Shown piece after piece: positions 55,052 to 64,000 of a stretch of DNA of 64,000 bases. How positions within the stretch are numbered: position 1 is the stretch's first letter; each line of letters begins with the position of its first letter. The position numbers and the translations under genes are program-made. Below the pieces are notes generated by a model, which saw nothing but the letters and a program-made list of their open reading frames with translations, searched no databases and was not told where the DNA came from. Where the stretch lies: contig JADKFD010000017.1 of the NCBI GenBank assembly GCA_016717705.1, positions 28,271 to 92,270 of the forward strand. Reading direction: 5' to 3'. The stretch comes from Rhodanobacteraceae bacterium. Its GTDB lineage: Bacteria > Pseudomonadota > Gammaproteobacteria > Xanthomonadales > SZUA-5.

Positions 55052-57663
55052 GCGCCCTGATCGAACTGCTGCAGGGTGAAATCCGCCAGCTGACTGGAGA
55101 ATTGGCCGATTGCGTCCGGCTGGCGGCGGACCCGGCGACCGCGCCCGGCGCGCTGGCACGCTGGGCCCGACGGGTGCATGCGCTGGCCGGTGCGTTCACC
55201 GTGGTCACCCACCCCGAGTGGCTGCAACTGGCTCAGGCGCTGCAGCAGCTGGGCAGTGGCGATGATGCTGCCCTGCTGCTCTCGGCCAGGGTCGGACGCG
55301 CCCTCGCCCTGCTGCGCGCGTTCGTCGATGCCCCCAAGGGCGCTGCCGCGCAGTGGCTGGCCACCCACGCCGAGGAGGCCGCGGCCACTGCCGTAGACCT
55401 CGCCCAGGGCGTGGCCGAGCACACGCCGACGATCGCCAGCGACAATCCGATCCTTGGCCTGTTTCGCCAGGAAGTCGACGAGCAGAGCACCCGAATCAGC
55501 CAGTTGCTGCTGCGTCTGGAGCAGGAACCCGAGCGTCTCGACCTGATTGCGCCGGTGATGCGTGCCGCGCATTCGATCAAGGGCGCCGCGCGTGCGGTGC
55601 GGCTGGAACCGGTGGTCACGCTGGCGCACGCGCTGGAGGATCGGCTGTCGGCGGCGCAGCGTCAGCCGCACGGCGTCGACGAAGCGCTGATCGAATACTG
55701 CCTGGCGACCACCGACCTGTTGCGCGACTTCGCGCGCCAGGGCAGCAACGAGGTGCTGGAGGCCCGTCTGCAGCGCCTGCTGTCGCGCGCGGCCGCACCG
55801 GTAGCGGCTGCGACGCCGTCGCCTGTCGCGCCGCAACTCCCGCCAGAGACGCTGACTTCCATGCCGCCGGCGCCCACAGCAGCGCCCGCACCCACCTACA
55901 TCGCCGCCGAGGACGGTGACCCGGTGCTGCGCATCAAGGCCAGCCTGGTCGGACGCTTGATCGCGCTGGCCGGCAGTGGCGTGGTCGGCGCGCACCGGCT
56001 GCGGCCATTCGCCGACCGCCAGCAGCGCCTGCGGCAGACCGTCGCTCAACTCGGGCGGCTGGTCGACGATCTGCACCACCGCCTCGGCGCGCCAACGCCC
56101 GCCAGTGCGGTCGGCGCCGACCTGGGCGAGTTGCGCCGGCAGCTGGCCAGCGCGCGCCAGCACACGCAGAGCTGGATCGACGATTTCACCGACTATGCGC
56201 GCGAATCCTTCGACCTCAACGAGCGCATTTTTCAGGCGGCTTCGCTGACCCGACTGCGCCCCTTCCGCGATCTCGTGCTCGGCTATCCGCGCATGGTTCG
56301 CGATCTCGCGCGGCAGCTCGGCAAACGCGCCCGACTGACCATCGTCGGCGAGAACCTCGAAGTCGATCGCGACGTCCTGGAAAAGCTCGATGCGCCGTTG
56401 ACGCACCTGTTGCGCAACGCGCTCGACCATGGCATCGAGCCCGCCGCCGCGCGCCTTGCCGCCGGCAAGCCCGAGGAAGGACAGCTGCGCATCTGGGCCA
56501 CCCATCGTGCCGGCATGCTGGCCATCGACATCAGCGAAGACGGCGCCGGCATCGATCTGGCGCGCGTACGCGCACGCCTGGTCGAGAACGGCCGCTTGAG
56601 TGCTGATGCTGCCGCCGCCTTGTCCGAGCAGGCGCTGCGCGAGCACCTGTTCGCACCGGGCTTCACCACCCGAACCGAGGTCACCGAGGTGTCTGGCCGC
56701 GGCGTCGGCCTGGACGTGGTGCGCGAAAGCATCGAACGCCTGGAAGGCAGCGTGCGCCTGACCACGCGCATCGGCCACGGCACCACCTTCCATCTGCTGG
56801 TGCCGATCTCGCGCGCGGTCACGCGGGCGCTGGCGGTGCGCACCGCCAGTGAGGTGTACGCTTTCCCGTCACTGCGCATCGACCGTGTGGTCCGCGGCGA
56901 GCGCAGCGACATCGTTTCCGAGGAAGGCCTGCAGTACCTGCCGCTGGCGGGTCGCAACATCGGCCTGGTGCCACTGGCAGAGCTGCTCGATCTGGGTGTT
57001 ACCCGCAGTCAGAGCGAGCGCCTGGATGTGGTCGTGGTGGAACATCAGGGGCGTCTGGTGGGATTCGTCGTCGACGAATTTCTCGGCGAGTACGATCTGG
57101 CCACACGACCGCTCGATCCGCGCCTGGGACGGGTAGCCGACGTTGGTGCCATTGCCCTGCTGACCGACGGTACGCCGGTGGTGCTGCTGGATGTCGACGA
57201 CCTGATGCGCAGCGCGCTCGGCCGCGAACGCGCCACGCTGGCGGCCTCGGCGCAGCCCGCCGACGGCAGCGGCGCGCGCCGCAAGCGGGTACTGGTCGTC
57301 GACGACTCGATCTCGGTGCGCGAACTCGAACGCCAGTTGCTGGCCGGACGCGGCTTTGAGGTCGAGGTCGCCGTGGATGGCGTCGATGCCTGGACCCGGC
57401 TGCGCGACGAGAGCTTCGATTTGTTGATCACCGATGTCGACATGCCGCGCATGAACGGCATCGAGCTGACCCGATCGATCAAGCAGGATCCGCGCTTGCG
57501 CTCACTGCCGGTGGTCATCGTGTCCTATCGCGACCGCCCGGAGGACCGTCGGCGCGGTCTGGAAGCACGCGCGGACAGCTATCTGACCAAATCCGACTTC
57601 CAGGACGAGGGCTTCCTCAAGCTGGTGCACCAACTGATCGGCTCACCCCAGGGGCTTGCATGA
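55048..57663 (+). CDS. wspE: WspE, hybrid CheA histidine kinase with receiver
   Basis: An 871-residue kinase. A phosphotransfer domain holds His175 in MRAAHSIKGAARAV; an HALAGAF motif at His44 may be a degenerate second one. The dimerisation and ATPase domain follows (THLLRNALDHGIEPAAARLA, DISEDGAGIDLARVRARL, SGRGVGLDVVRESIERLEG), then a CheW-like domain, and a C-terminal receiver (VLVVDDSISVRELERQLLAG) with the phosphoacceptor Asp796 in DVDMPRMNG. This order matches WspE. GTG 55048 overlaps the wspD stop. WspE would phosphorylate WspF and WspR. Confidence 0.95.
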   Translation: MSALIELLQGEIRQLTGELADCVRLAADPATAPGALARWARRVHALAGAFTVVTHPEWLQLAQALQQLGSGDDAALLLSARVGRALALLRAFVDAPKGAAAQWLATHAEEAAATAVDLAQGVAEHTPTIASDNPILGLFRQEVDEQSTRISQLLLRLEQEPERLDLIAPVMRAAHSIKGAARAVRLEPVVTLAHALEDRLSAAQRQPHGVDEALIEYCLATTDLLRDFARQGSNEVLEARLQRLLSRAAAPVAAATPSPVAPQLPPETLTSMPPAPTAAPAPTYIAAEDGDPVLRIKASLVGRLIALAGSGVVGAHRLRPFADRQQRLRQTVAQLGRLVDDLHHRLGAPTPASAVGADLGELRRQLASARQHTQSWIDDFTDYARESFDLNERIFQAASLTRLRPFRDLVLGYPRMVRDLARQLGKRARLTIVGENLEVDRDVLEKLDAPLTHLLRNALDHGIEPAAARLAAGKPEEGQLRIWATHRAGMLAIDISEDGAGIDLARVRARLVENGRLSADAAAALSEQALREHLFAPGFTTRTEVTEVSGRGVGLDVVRESIERLEGSVRLTTRIGHGTTFHLLVPISRAVTRALAVRTASEVYAFPSLRIDRVVRGERSDIVSEEGLQYLPLAGRNIGLVPLAELLDLGVTRSQSERLDVVVVEHQGRLVGFVVDEFLGEYDLATRPLDPRLGRVADVGAIALLTDGTPVVLLDVDDLMRSALGRERATLAASAQPADGSGARRKRVLVVDDSISVRELERQLLAGRGFEVEVAVDGVDAWTRLRDESFDLLITDVDMPRMNGIELTRSIKQDPRLRSLPVVIVSYRDRPEDRRRGLEARADSYLTKSDFQDEGFLKLVHQLIGSPQGLA

Positions 57664-58660
57664 AGATCGCGTTGGCGCATCCGCAGCGACTGGTCCGCGA
57701 GGCCGTGCGACGCAGTCTGTTGCAGGGCGAACTGGCACTTGATCTGGACGGCCGTTGATGGCCGCGAACTCGATCGCATGCGGCGCCGCGATCCACCTGA
57801 TCTGCTGTTGATGGATGCCACGCTGGTCAGTGGCGATGCCGGGCAGCACGCCCTGCACGATTGTCCGTGGCTGGTGCTTGCCGACGACGATGGCGCGGCC
57901 GGCGTCTACGAGGCCCTGAGCGCCGGCGCCCTCGGCCATCTGCAGCCACCGCAACTGGAGGCCGATGGCGAACTGGTCGGTGCCAATCGGCTGCTGACTC
58001 GCATCCGTCGCCTGCAGATCCTTGATCGGCCAACGGCGCGCGCCGACCGCCGAACCCGCGCCCAGGCGCAACCGGGTCAGTGCCGATCATCGCGCTGGGC
58101 GCCTCGACCGGCGGCCCGCAGGCGCTGGCGCAGGTATTGGCCGGCTTGCCAGCCGGGCTCGATGCGGCGGTCATCGTGGTGCAACACATCGATGGCGAGT
58201 TCTCCAACGGCCTGGTCGAATGGTTGGCATCGAATACCCTGCTCCCGGTGCAGCCTGGCGCAACGCGGGAAAGCCTGGATGCGGGCCGGCGCGTCTATGT
58301 CGGCGCCGCCAGGGCCATCTGGTCCTGCTGGCCTCGCAGCAACTGACCTACCAGCCGGCGCAGCGCAGCGATCTGCACGTCCCCAGCATCGACACGCTGT
58401 TCACCAGCCTGGCAGAACGCGCCCGACCCGGCGCCGCAGCCTTGCTCAGTGGCATGGGTAGCGATGGCGCACGCGGCCTGCTGCAGATGCGTCAGGCAGG
58501 CTGGTTCACGCTGGCGCAGGACGAAGGCAGTTGTGCGGTGTTCGGCATGCCACGCGCGGCACTCGAGAACGGCGGCGCCCAGCAGTCCCTGCCGCCAGGC
58601 GCGATCGGTCCCGCACTCGCCCGCCACCTGGCCGCGGGCCGCGGACGCGTGCTCAGGTGA
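57660..58660 (+). pseudogene. wspF: WspF (CheB-type methylesterase), three frameshifts
   Basis: Starts at an ATG overlapping wspE (KIALAHPQRLVREAVRRSLL). The receiver part continues in another frame (LIWTAVDGRELDRMRRRDPP, DLLLMDATLVSGDAGQ). The methylesterase part begins in a third (PIIALGASTGGPQALAQVLA with the catalytic Ser in G-A-S-T-G-G, VVQHIDGEFSNGLVEWLA with the catalytic His), and shifts again near 58310 (HLVLLASQQLTYQ, SGMGSDGARGLLQMRQAG with the catalytic Asp). Each shift is a single-base change, one of them in a G run. All active-site residues remain. WspF is the off-switch of the pathway, so a true lesion would lock it on; sequencing error is an equally good explanation. Confidence 0.85.
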
Positions 58661-60099
58661 CGACCATCCGCGTACTGATGGTCGACGACCAGCCGGTGAT
58701 CATCGCCGCGCTGCGGCAGATGCTGGCCAATGAATCCGATCTGGAACTTTACAGCGTCAGCGATCCGACCGAGGCGGTCGCGCAGGCGCAGGCGGTGGAA
58801 CCCGCCGTCATCCTGCAGGATCTGGTCATGGACGGGCTGGATGGCATCACCCTGCTCAAGCGCTACCGGGCTCATCCGAGCCTGACCGATGTGCCGGTGG
58901 TCATGCTGTCGGCGGCCGACGATCCGGAAACCAAGGTCGAGGCCTTTCGCTGGGGCGCCAACGACTACGTGGTCAAGTTGCCGAGCGCACTGGAACTGGC
59001 CGCACGCATCCGCCACCACGGTCGCGCTTACCACAATGCCCGGCAGCGCGAACTCGCCTTCCAGGCGCTGCTGGAAAGCCGCATGGCGCTGGAGCAGCGC
59101 CAGGCCGAAATCGAGCGGCAGAAGGCGCAGCTCCAGGCACAGGCGGTGCAACTGGAGGCGGTCAATCGGGAACTGGCTGATTCGGCGCTGTCCGACGCCC
59201 TGACCGGCTTGCGCAACCGCCGCTTCCTGCGCGTCTTCCTCGACCGCGAGCCGGCGCCGATCAACTGGCCCGCGCCGGGTGAACGGCGGCATCCGCAGCC
59301 AGCGGAACAGCTGACCTATCTGCAGTTCGACCTCGACCACTTCAAGCAGATCAATGATCGCTATGGCCACGACGTCGGCGACAGCGTGTTGGTCGAGGTC
59401 GCCCATCGTTTGCGCCGCACGCTGCGTTCCAGCGATGCCGCCATGCGCTGGGGCGGCGAGGAATTCCTGATCGTCGCGCGCGGACTGGACACCGACGGTT
59501 CGATTGCGCTGGCGGGACGCGTCTTGCGCGCGGTCGCCGAGACCCCGGTCGCATTGCCGGGGCGCGATCCACTGCATGTCACCATCTCGCTCGGATTCAC
59601 GCCCTGGCCATGGATGGTGGAAGCGAGTACCGGACAGGCGCCGGCACATGGCGAGCACCTCGCCATCGCGCTGGCCGACGCCGCCACCTACCTGGCCAAA
59701 CTGGATGGACGCAATCGCGCCTTTGGCGTGTTTCCCGGCCCCGACACGCATTTCCACAAGAGCCTCGCCGACATCAACCTCGGCCCCGGCGTGCTGCGGC
59801 CGGAAGATGGCAAGGGCGTCAGGCTGGTGTCGTGGGCGGGTCCTGGCGTTGGTCACTGGCCGGTGACCCGCCGGCGAACCGGCCTACAAGCGGCTTTAGG
59901 GGGCCCGGTAGCCCGCAGGTACTGCCCGCAGCGCGTTGAACCCGGAATGGCGCCCCAGGACTGCGGTCGCGAGACAACCTGGGCTCCTACAGCAGAAACA
60001 GCGTCCCCAGGCCGAGAAACGCCAGGAACCCGACGACATCGGTCACCGTGGTCAGCACCACGCCACCGGCCAGCGCCGGATCGACCGCAAAGCGCTTGA
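58657..60099 (+). CDS. wspR: WspR, receiver-GGDEF diguanylate cyclase
   Basis: A 480-residue response regulator that makes c-di-GMP when phosphorylated by WspE. The receiver phosphoacceptor is Asp55 in ILQDLVMDGLDG. A coiled-coil linker (about 128-176) joins the GGDEF domain, whose active site is GGEEF (266-270) and inhibitory site is RSSD (257-260), as in Pseudomonas WspR. Residues beyond about 395 do not resemble the family: they are translated REP-like sequence extending into the 3' end of mgtE, so the natural stop is missing or shifted. It starts at GTG 58657, overlapping the wspF stop. Confidence 0.92.
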   Translation: MTTIRVLMVDDQPVIIAALRQMLANESDLELYSVSDPTEAVAQAQAVEPAVILQDLVMDGLDGITLLKRYRAHPSLTDVPVVMLSAADDPETKVEAFRWGANDYVVKLPSALELAARIRHHGRAYHNARQRELAFQALLESRMALEQRQAEIERQKAQLQAQAVQLEAVNRELADSALSDALTGLRNRRFLRVFLDREPAPINWPAPGERRHPQPAEQLTYLQFDLDHFKQINDRYGHDVGDSVLVEVAHRLRRTLRSSDAAMRWGGEEFLIVARGLDTDGSIALAGRVLRAVAETPVALPGRDPLHVTISLGFTPWPWMVEASTGQAPAHGEHLAIALADAATYLAKLDGRNRAFGVFPGPDTHFHKSLADINLGPGVLRPEDGKGVRLVSWAGPGVGHWPVTRRRTGLQAALGGPVARRYCPQRVEPGMAPQDCGRETTWAPTAETASPGRETPGTRRHRSPWSAPRHRPAPDRPQSA

Positions 60100-61345
60100 G
60101 CAGCAACGGAATCATCACGCCCGACAGCGCTGCCGCCAGCAGGTTGATCACGATCGCCGCCCCGATCACCGCCGAGATGCGCCAGTCGCCGAACCAGGCC
60201 CAGGCCACCAGCGCGATGACCGCCGCCCACAGCAAGCCATTCAGGCCACCGATCGCCACCTCGCGCTTGACCAGGTCGCGCGCGTTGTCCCAGCTCACCT
60301 GACCCAGCGCCAGACCGCGCACGATCAGCGTCAGCGTCTGCGTGCCGGCCACGCCGCCCATGCTGGCGACCACCGGCATCAACACCGCCAGGGCGACGAT
60401 CTGTTCCAGGGTCGCCTGGAACTTGCCGATCACCGCCGCCGCCAGAAACGCCGTCAGCAGGTTGATGCCCAGCCAGAGTGCGCGGCGGCGACTGGCAGCG
60501 GCCACCGGCGCGAACATGTCCTCTTCCTCGGTCAGGCCGGCCATCGACATCAGATCGTGCTCGGCGCGGTCGCGCACCAGGTCGATGACGTCGTCGACGG
60601 TGATGCGACCGACCAGCCGATTGTCGCCGTCGACCACCGGGGCCGACACGTAGCGATGGTTCTCGAACTCCTCGGCCACGTGGTCGAGCGTCGTGGTGGC
60701 GCGGATCGCCGGCTGCGAGTCGTCGACGATCTCGGCAATGATCTGATCCGGATCGGTGGTCAGCAGCGCGGTCAGCGCCACCCGGCCGATGTAGCGGCCA
60801 TTGCGGTTGACCACGAACAGATGGTCAGTGTGCTCCGGCATCTCGCCGCGCATGCGCAGAAAGCGCAGCACGACGTCGATGGCGACGTCGGCACGCACCG
60901 TGACCACATCGGTGTTCATCAGTCGCCCGGCGCTTTCCTCCGGATACGACAGCACATGCTCCAGGCGATCGCGGTGCTCGCGGTCCATGCCGCGCAGCAA
61001 CTCTTCGATCAACTGTTGCGGCAGATCGTCGACCAGATCGGCCAGATCGTCGACTTCGAGGGTATTCAGCGCCGAGCGCAGTTCCTCGTTGTCCATCTCC
61101 GCCAACAGGCCGTCGCGGACCTCGTCGGCGACGTGGACCAGCACCTCGCCATCGTCATCCGGATCGACCAAGCCCCAGACCACACTGCGCTTGGCCGGTG
61201 GCAGCGATTCCAGCACGCGCGCAATCTCGCCCGGCGTGAGCGTATCCAGCATGCGCTTGACCGGTGCCAGCCGACCGCTGGCCAGCGCTTCCGACAGCAG
61301 GCGCAATTGCCGCGTCTTGCGATCGTAACGCTCGCTTTCGCTCAT
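59987..61345 (-). CDS. mgtE: Magnesium transporter MgtE
   Basis: A 452-residue transporter. An acidic cytoplasmic N domain (IARVLESLPPAKRSVVWGL, VDDLADLVDDLPQQLIEELL) is followed by a CBS pair (about 135-265: AGRLMNTDVVTVRADVAIDV, ENHRYVSAPVVDGDNRLVGR) and five membrane helices. The pore segment includes VALAVLMPVVASMGGVAGTQ and the conserved L-T-x-x-V-R-G-L-A-L-G. Magnesium bound between the N and CBS domains would close it. The start at 61345 is supported by a good N-terminus. It is convergent with wspR, whose frame overlaps its last 113 bases. Confidence 0.95.
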   Translation of the reverse strand: MSESERYDRKTRQLRLLSEALASGRLAPVKRMLDTLTPGEIARVLESLPPAKRSVVWGLVDPDDDGEVLVHVADEVRDGLLAEMDNEELRSALNTLEVDDLADLVDDLPQQLIEELLRGMDREHRDRLEHVLSYPEESAGRLMNTDVVTVRADVAIDVVLRFLRMRGEMPEHTDHLFVVNRNGRYIGRVALTALLTTDPDQIIAEIVDDSQPAIRATTTLDHVAEEFENHRYVSAPVVDGDNRLVGRITVDDVIDLVRDRAEHDLMSMAGLTEEEDMFAPVAAASRRRALWLGINLLTAFLAAAVIGKFQATLEQIVALAVLMPVVASMGGVAGTQTLTLIVRGLALGQVSWDNARDLVKREVAIGGLNGLLWAAVIALVAWAWFGDWRISAVIGAAIVINLLAAALSGVMIPLLLKRFAVDPALAGGVVLTTVTDVVGFLAFLGLGTLFLL

Positions 61346-61475
61346 GCCTGCTCCCCACCGGATCTGCGCCCGCGGAGCATACGTAAACGAAGGTGGACAG
61401 AGTGCTCAGGGAACCGGGCTTTGGAACTCAAGATCTGCCGCGCCCGCGCATTGCCATGCGAGTGCTCATCGCTCC

Positions 61476-61500
61476 TGTAGAGCGGAGCTTGCTCCGCTGC
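61476..61500. repeat. REP-like hairpin, AGCGGAGCTTGCTCCGCT
   Basis: TGTAGAGCGGAGCTTGCTCC followed by GCT forms a hairpin just 3' of the cytochrome gene, preceded by CTCCTG. It may serve as a terminator. Confidence 0.65.
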
Positions 61501-61507
61501 TTCTCAC

Positions 61508-63548
61508 TCAGTTCTCGAATCCATCACTGAACAGCGCTACCCCTGCCGGCACATGCACCTGTACCCGACCCAGATTGGAATCGGATTTGCTGTCCGAAGC
61601 TGCAAAGGTGAATTCCTCATCCCCCGAAAAACCGACCTCAGGGATGTATGTGGCGACGCGATTGACCAGCGCCACCGCGCCATGCGCCGGCTGGCTGACG
61701 ATGCGCAAGCTCAGCGTGTTGCCGTCGATGTCACTGGCGACCAGGGTCAGGCTGGCGTTGCTGCCGTAAGCGGTGCTGATGCTGCCGTCGACCACCGTCG
61801 GCGCGTGGTTGCTGCTCGGATCGTCACTGTTGGGACCGTTGTGGCAGGTGTAACAGCCGATGCGGAATCCGCGCCAGAAGATCTTGTTGCCGTAGCGCGT
61901 GCTGGCAGTCCAGTCGGATTGCGAGGCGCTCAGAACGCCGCCGCGATAGTCGCCGCCATGACAGGCCTGGCAGGCCGCCGTGTTGCCCTCGGCAAAATCG
62001 CCGTGATCGCTGACCCAGCGCGCACCCAAAGGATGCAATCCGTGCGGGCCACCAAGGCCCATTTCCGGCGATGTGTGGCAGACCGTGCATTCGGACACCA
62101 CACCCGCATGCCCCTGAACCTGGATGCTCTGCAGATTGTCGTTGCGGTGCGAGGACGGGAACTCGGCGTGCGTCGAGCCGTGGCAGGCTTCGCAATACAA
62201 ACCGCCATGACCGGTCGAGAACCGATACAGATCGAAGCCCGGCGCCGGCTGGTTCGGATTGGTGGCAAAGATCGGGTTGACCGCAGGGCGCAACACACCG
62301 GCGTCGGTGTAGGCATTGCTGTAGCGAATCTGCCCGGCGTTCTGCACCGCCGTTCCGGTGTGACAGTTCTGGCAACTGGGCTGCTGCAGCCAGCCGACCC
62401 GGTTCACGGCGCCGACCTGGCTCATGTTGCCATGGCAACTCTGGCACTGCATCGCCATGCTGCCGTCGCCGGCAATCGCCGCGCCCATCGCGCCGCGCAG
62501 GCACTTGGTGCTGGATCCGGGATGGCAGCTGTAGCAGGCCCCGCGATTGGCCGCTGGAATCCAGCGTCAGGCCGGTGATCGGATCATGGGCGGCGGCATG
62601 CAGCAGATGCATGGCAGAAGTCAGTTTGGATATGCCGGCAAGTCCGGTTCCCGGCAAGGCATTGGAGCCGTGGCAAGCGGCGCACAGCACCGGCAGGCCG
62701 CTGGTCTGCACGCTGGGATAAAGCCCCGCGGAATTCAGCCCGAGCTGATTGAGCGCGCTGCTGTAGATCGCAGTGCCACCCTCGCGGTCGTCATGCAGGC
62801 GCAGGATGTTCAGCCGAAAGTCGCGCGCCGCATTGGGATCGTTGACCCAGCCTGCTGCCGGCTGGGCTGCAGCCACCGTGTTGGAGGCGTGGCACTTCGA
62901 GCAATCCATCTCATCGGAAACCGGCAACACCACCGAGGTCGCCGCCAGCTGCGTGCCCAGTGCATCGCGCACCACCAGGCGCATCAGCGGGTAGGGGTTC
63001 TTGCGGCCGCTGTCGTCATACGGCGTGATCGGCACGCCCTCGGCCGCAAACCACTGGCGCCCGACATCGAAAGCTCATCGGCTGCGCCAGATGTTCGCCG
63101 GCCCCGGCATGCTGCATCCAGCGAGACCCTGATCGGGCGCCAGTTGCAGACCGAACAGCGGCTGGCTGAAGCTCCAGAAGTTGCTCTTGCCGATGGACGT
63201 GGTGTTGATCGATCCATCCGGATCGGCCACCGCCTCGTAGCTCAGGTGGACGTTGCTGCCGCTGACCAGATGTCCTGCCGGATCAATCACCTGCGCCCGC
63301 ACATTGTTGAACGGCGGCAGAATGGAGAACACCGAATAGTCGCTGTCCATGCAGTGCATGCCCAGGTCGTTCCAGCCCAGCACCGTCCAGTGCGGCGCGG
63401 TCGTGGCGGCGTTGGCGCCACTCAAACTTCCCATGATCGCGCAATGGCCACGATACCAGACGCGTGGCTGGGTGCATGATGTGATCCTGTCAGCTCGGTT
63501 CACATCAATATTAGCTATATATACTTTAGCGTTTATTAATTGCGTCAC
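61508..63548 (-). CDS. Secreted nine-haem c-type cytochrome with C-terminal FSDGFE motif (frameshifted)
   Basis: Reading all frames together, nine C-x-x-C-H haem sites can be seen: CSKCH, CAACH, CYSCH, CQSCH, CQNCH, CEACH, CTVCH, CQACH and CYTCH. The start contains WNDLGMHCMDSDYSVFSILP, a motif of large multihaem cytochromes. After the last haem an Ig/cadherin-like domain (VVDGSISTAYGSNASLTLVA, VGFSGDEEFTFAASDS) leads to the end VPAGVALFSDGFEN. There is an in-frame TGA at 63075 and shifts near 63065 and 62545 that lie in G or T runs. A signal peptide is not convincing in the first ~40 residues. It probably carries electrons across or outside the outer membrane. Confidence 0.8.
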
Positions 63549-63560
63549 AACTCATGTATA
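63485..63560 (-). promoter_or_regulatory. AT-rich likely promoter region of the cytochrome gene
   Basis: A segment rich in A and T (including TATATATAG and TATTGATG on the minus strand) stands out from the GC-rich background just upstream of the cytochrome reading frame. No individual -35/-10 pair can be assigned with confidence. Confidence 0.35.
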
Positions 63561-63805
63561 GGCCGCGCCTGGGCACCGGAGCCCAGGGATCCTCGTCCGC
63601 CGTCGAGCGCGCCGCCGCAACTGCGCAAGCAGGCGATATCAATCGCTGCGGTCGCCCGCCTCTCCATCTGCCGCTTGACCGCGCCAGACCAGCGGACTGA
63701 TTCCATCACATTGGTACCATCGACAGCTTCCCAATTGGACCTTCGCCCGGTAATTCACGCCGCTAGAGTGCATCCTCGGACCCATGACCGATTCGGAGAC
63801 CAGCG

Positions 63806-64000
63806 ATGAAACTGCTGCCACGTTTGCTCCTGGCTGCATCGACGCTGCTGCACGCCGCCAGCGCGATGGCTACCGACATCAAGACCTGATCGCAACCGAC
63901 CAACGCATGCAGCGCATTCGTCGATCGCGATGTGGCGGTGCTCGATGAAATCCTCACCGACGACTATGTGCTGGTGTTGGCCTCCGGCGCCGAGCGTCTG
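63806..64000 (+). CDS. DUF4440/SnoaL-like secreted protein, partial and frameshifted
   Basis: The first 195 bases of a gene that runs out of the window. A signal peptide (LLPRLLLAASTLLHAASAMA) is followed by ATDIKT and an in-frame TGA; adding one C to the preceding CC gives LIATDQRMQR, and adding one base later gives FVDRDVAVLDEILTDDYVLV. This matches the opening of DUF4440/NTF2-like proteins. Two deletions of one base within 60 bases point to sequence error. Function cannot be predicted. Confidence 0.6.

Noticed and set aside
54448..56793. A ~780-codon minus-strand open frame opposite wspD and wspE
   Set aside because: The plus strand encodes WspD and WspE with clear catalytic motifs; the opposite frame is a codon-bias shadow.

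Overview
The window is GC-rich chromosomal DNA, most likely from a gammaproteobacterium of the order Lysobacterales (Xanthomonadales). Pointers are an N-acetylornithine carbamoyltransferase (the acetylated arginine route), abundant REP palindromes of the TAGGAGCGCGC type with a REP-associated transposase, and secreted proteins ending in an F-x-x-G-F-E motif. No rRNA, tRNA, CRISPR array, prophage or replication origin was seen.

Layout. 1-2.4 kb: a partial membrane thioredoxin-like gene, a class I aminotransferase and an OmpW porin. 2.6-11.9 kb: a minus-strand arginine operon (argD, argF', argB, argH, argG, a four-helix-bundle gene, a DUF1611-like P-loop gene, argC) facing a divergent argR across a double ArgR-type operator. 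argB has no N-acetyltransferase domain, and no argA, argJ or argE is visible, so the DUF1611-like gene is an interesting candidate for making N-acetylglutamate. 12.3-20.5 kb: a nine-gene V/A-type ATPase operon behind a perfect FNR/ANR box. 20.7-22.9 kb: a lipoprotein fused to a type IV pilin-like domain. 23.1-28.8 kb: an Mrp-type multisubunit Na+/H+ antiporter. 28.8-36.8 kb: DUF192 protein, NhaD antiporter, AlkB, YegP, an amidase, an S9 peptidase and an acidic secreted protein. With the V-ATPase, Mrp and NhaD, about 19 kb is devoted to Na+/H+ energetics.

36.8-49.6 kb is an accessory stretch. It holds an ABC transporter and a few small secreted proteins, several decayed genes (DUF924, a TPR C-terminus, a sialidase-like lipoprotein, a secreted FANGFE protein), one RAYT transposase, about six copies of a ~140-bp dispersed repeat, several tandem arrays, and a satellite-like 21/43/86-bp array. 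49.7-61.3 kb: an acyl-CoA dehydrogenase, a complete Wsp surface-sensing/c-di-GMP cluster (wspA-B-C-D-E-F-R, with wspF frameshifted), and mgtE. 61.5-64 kb: a nine-haem secreted cytochrome and the start of a DUF4440-like gene.

A caution runs through the annotation. At least seven genes (mnhA, amidase, sialidase-like, FANGFE protein, wspF, cytochrome, DUF4440) carry apparent single-base indels, several of them in short homopolymers. That pattern fits base-calling error in a draft assembly at least as well as real gene decay.
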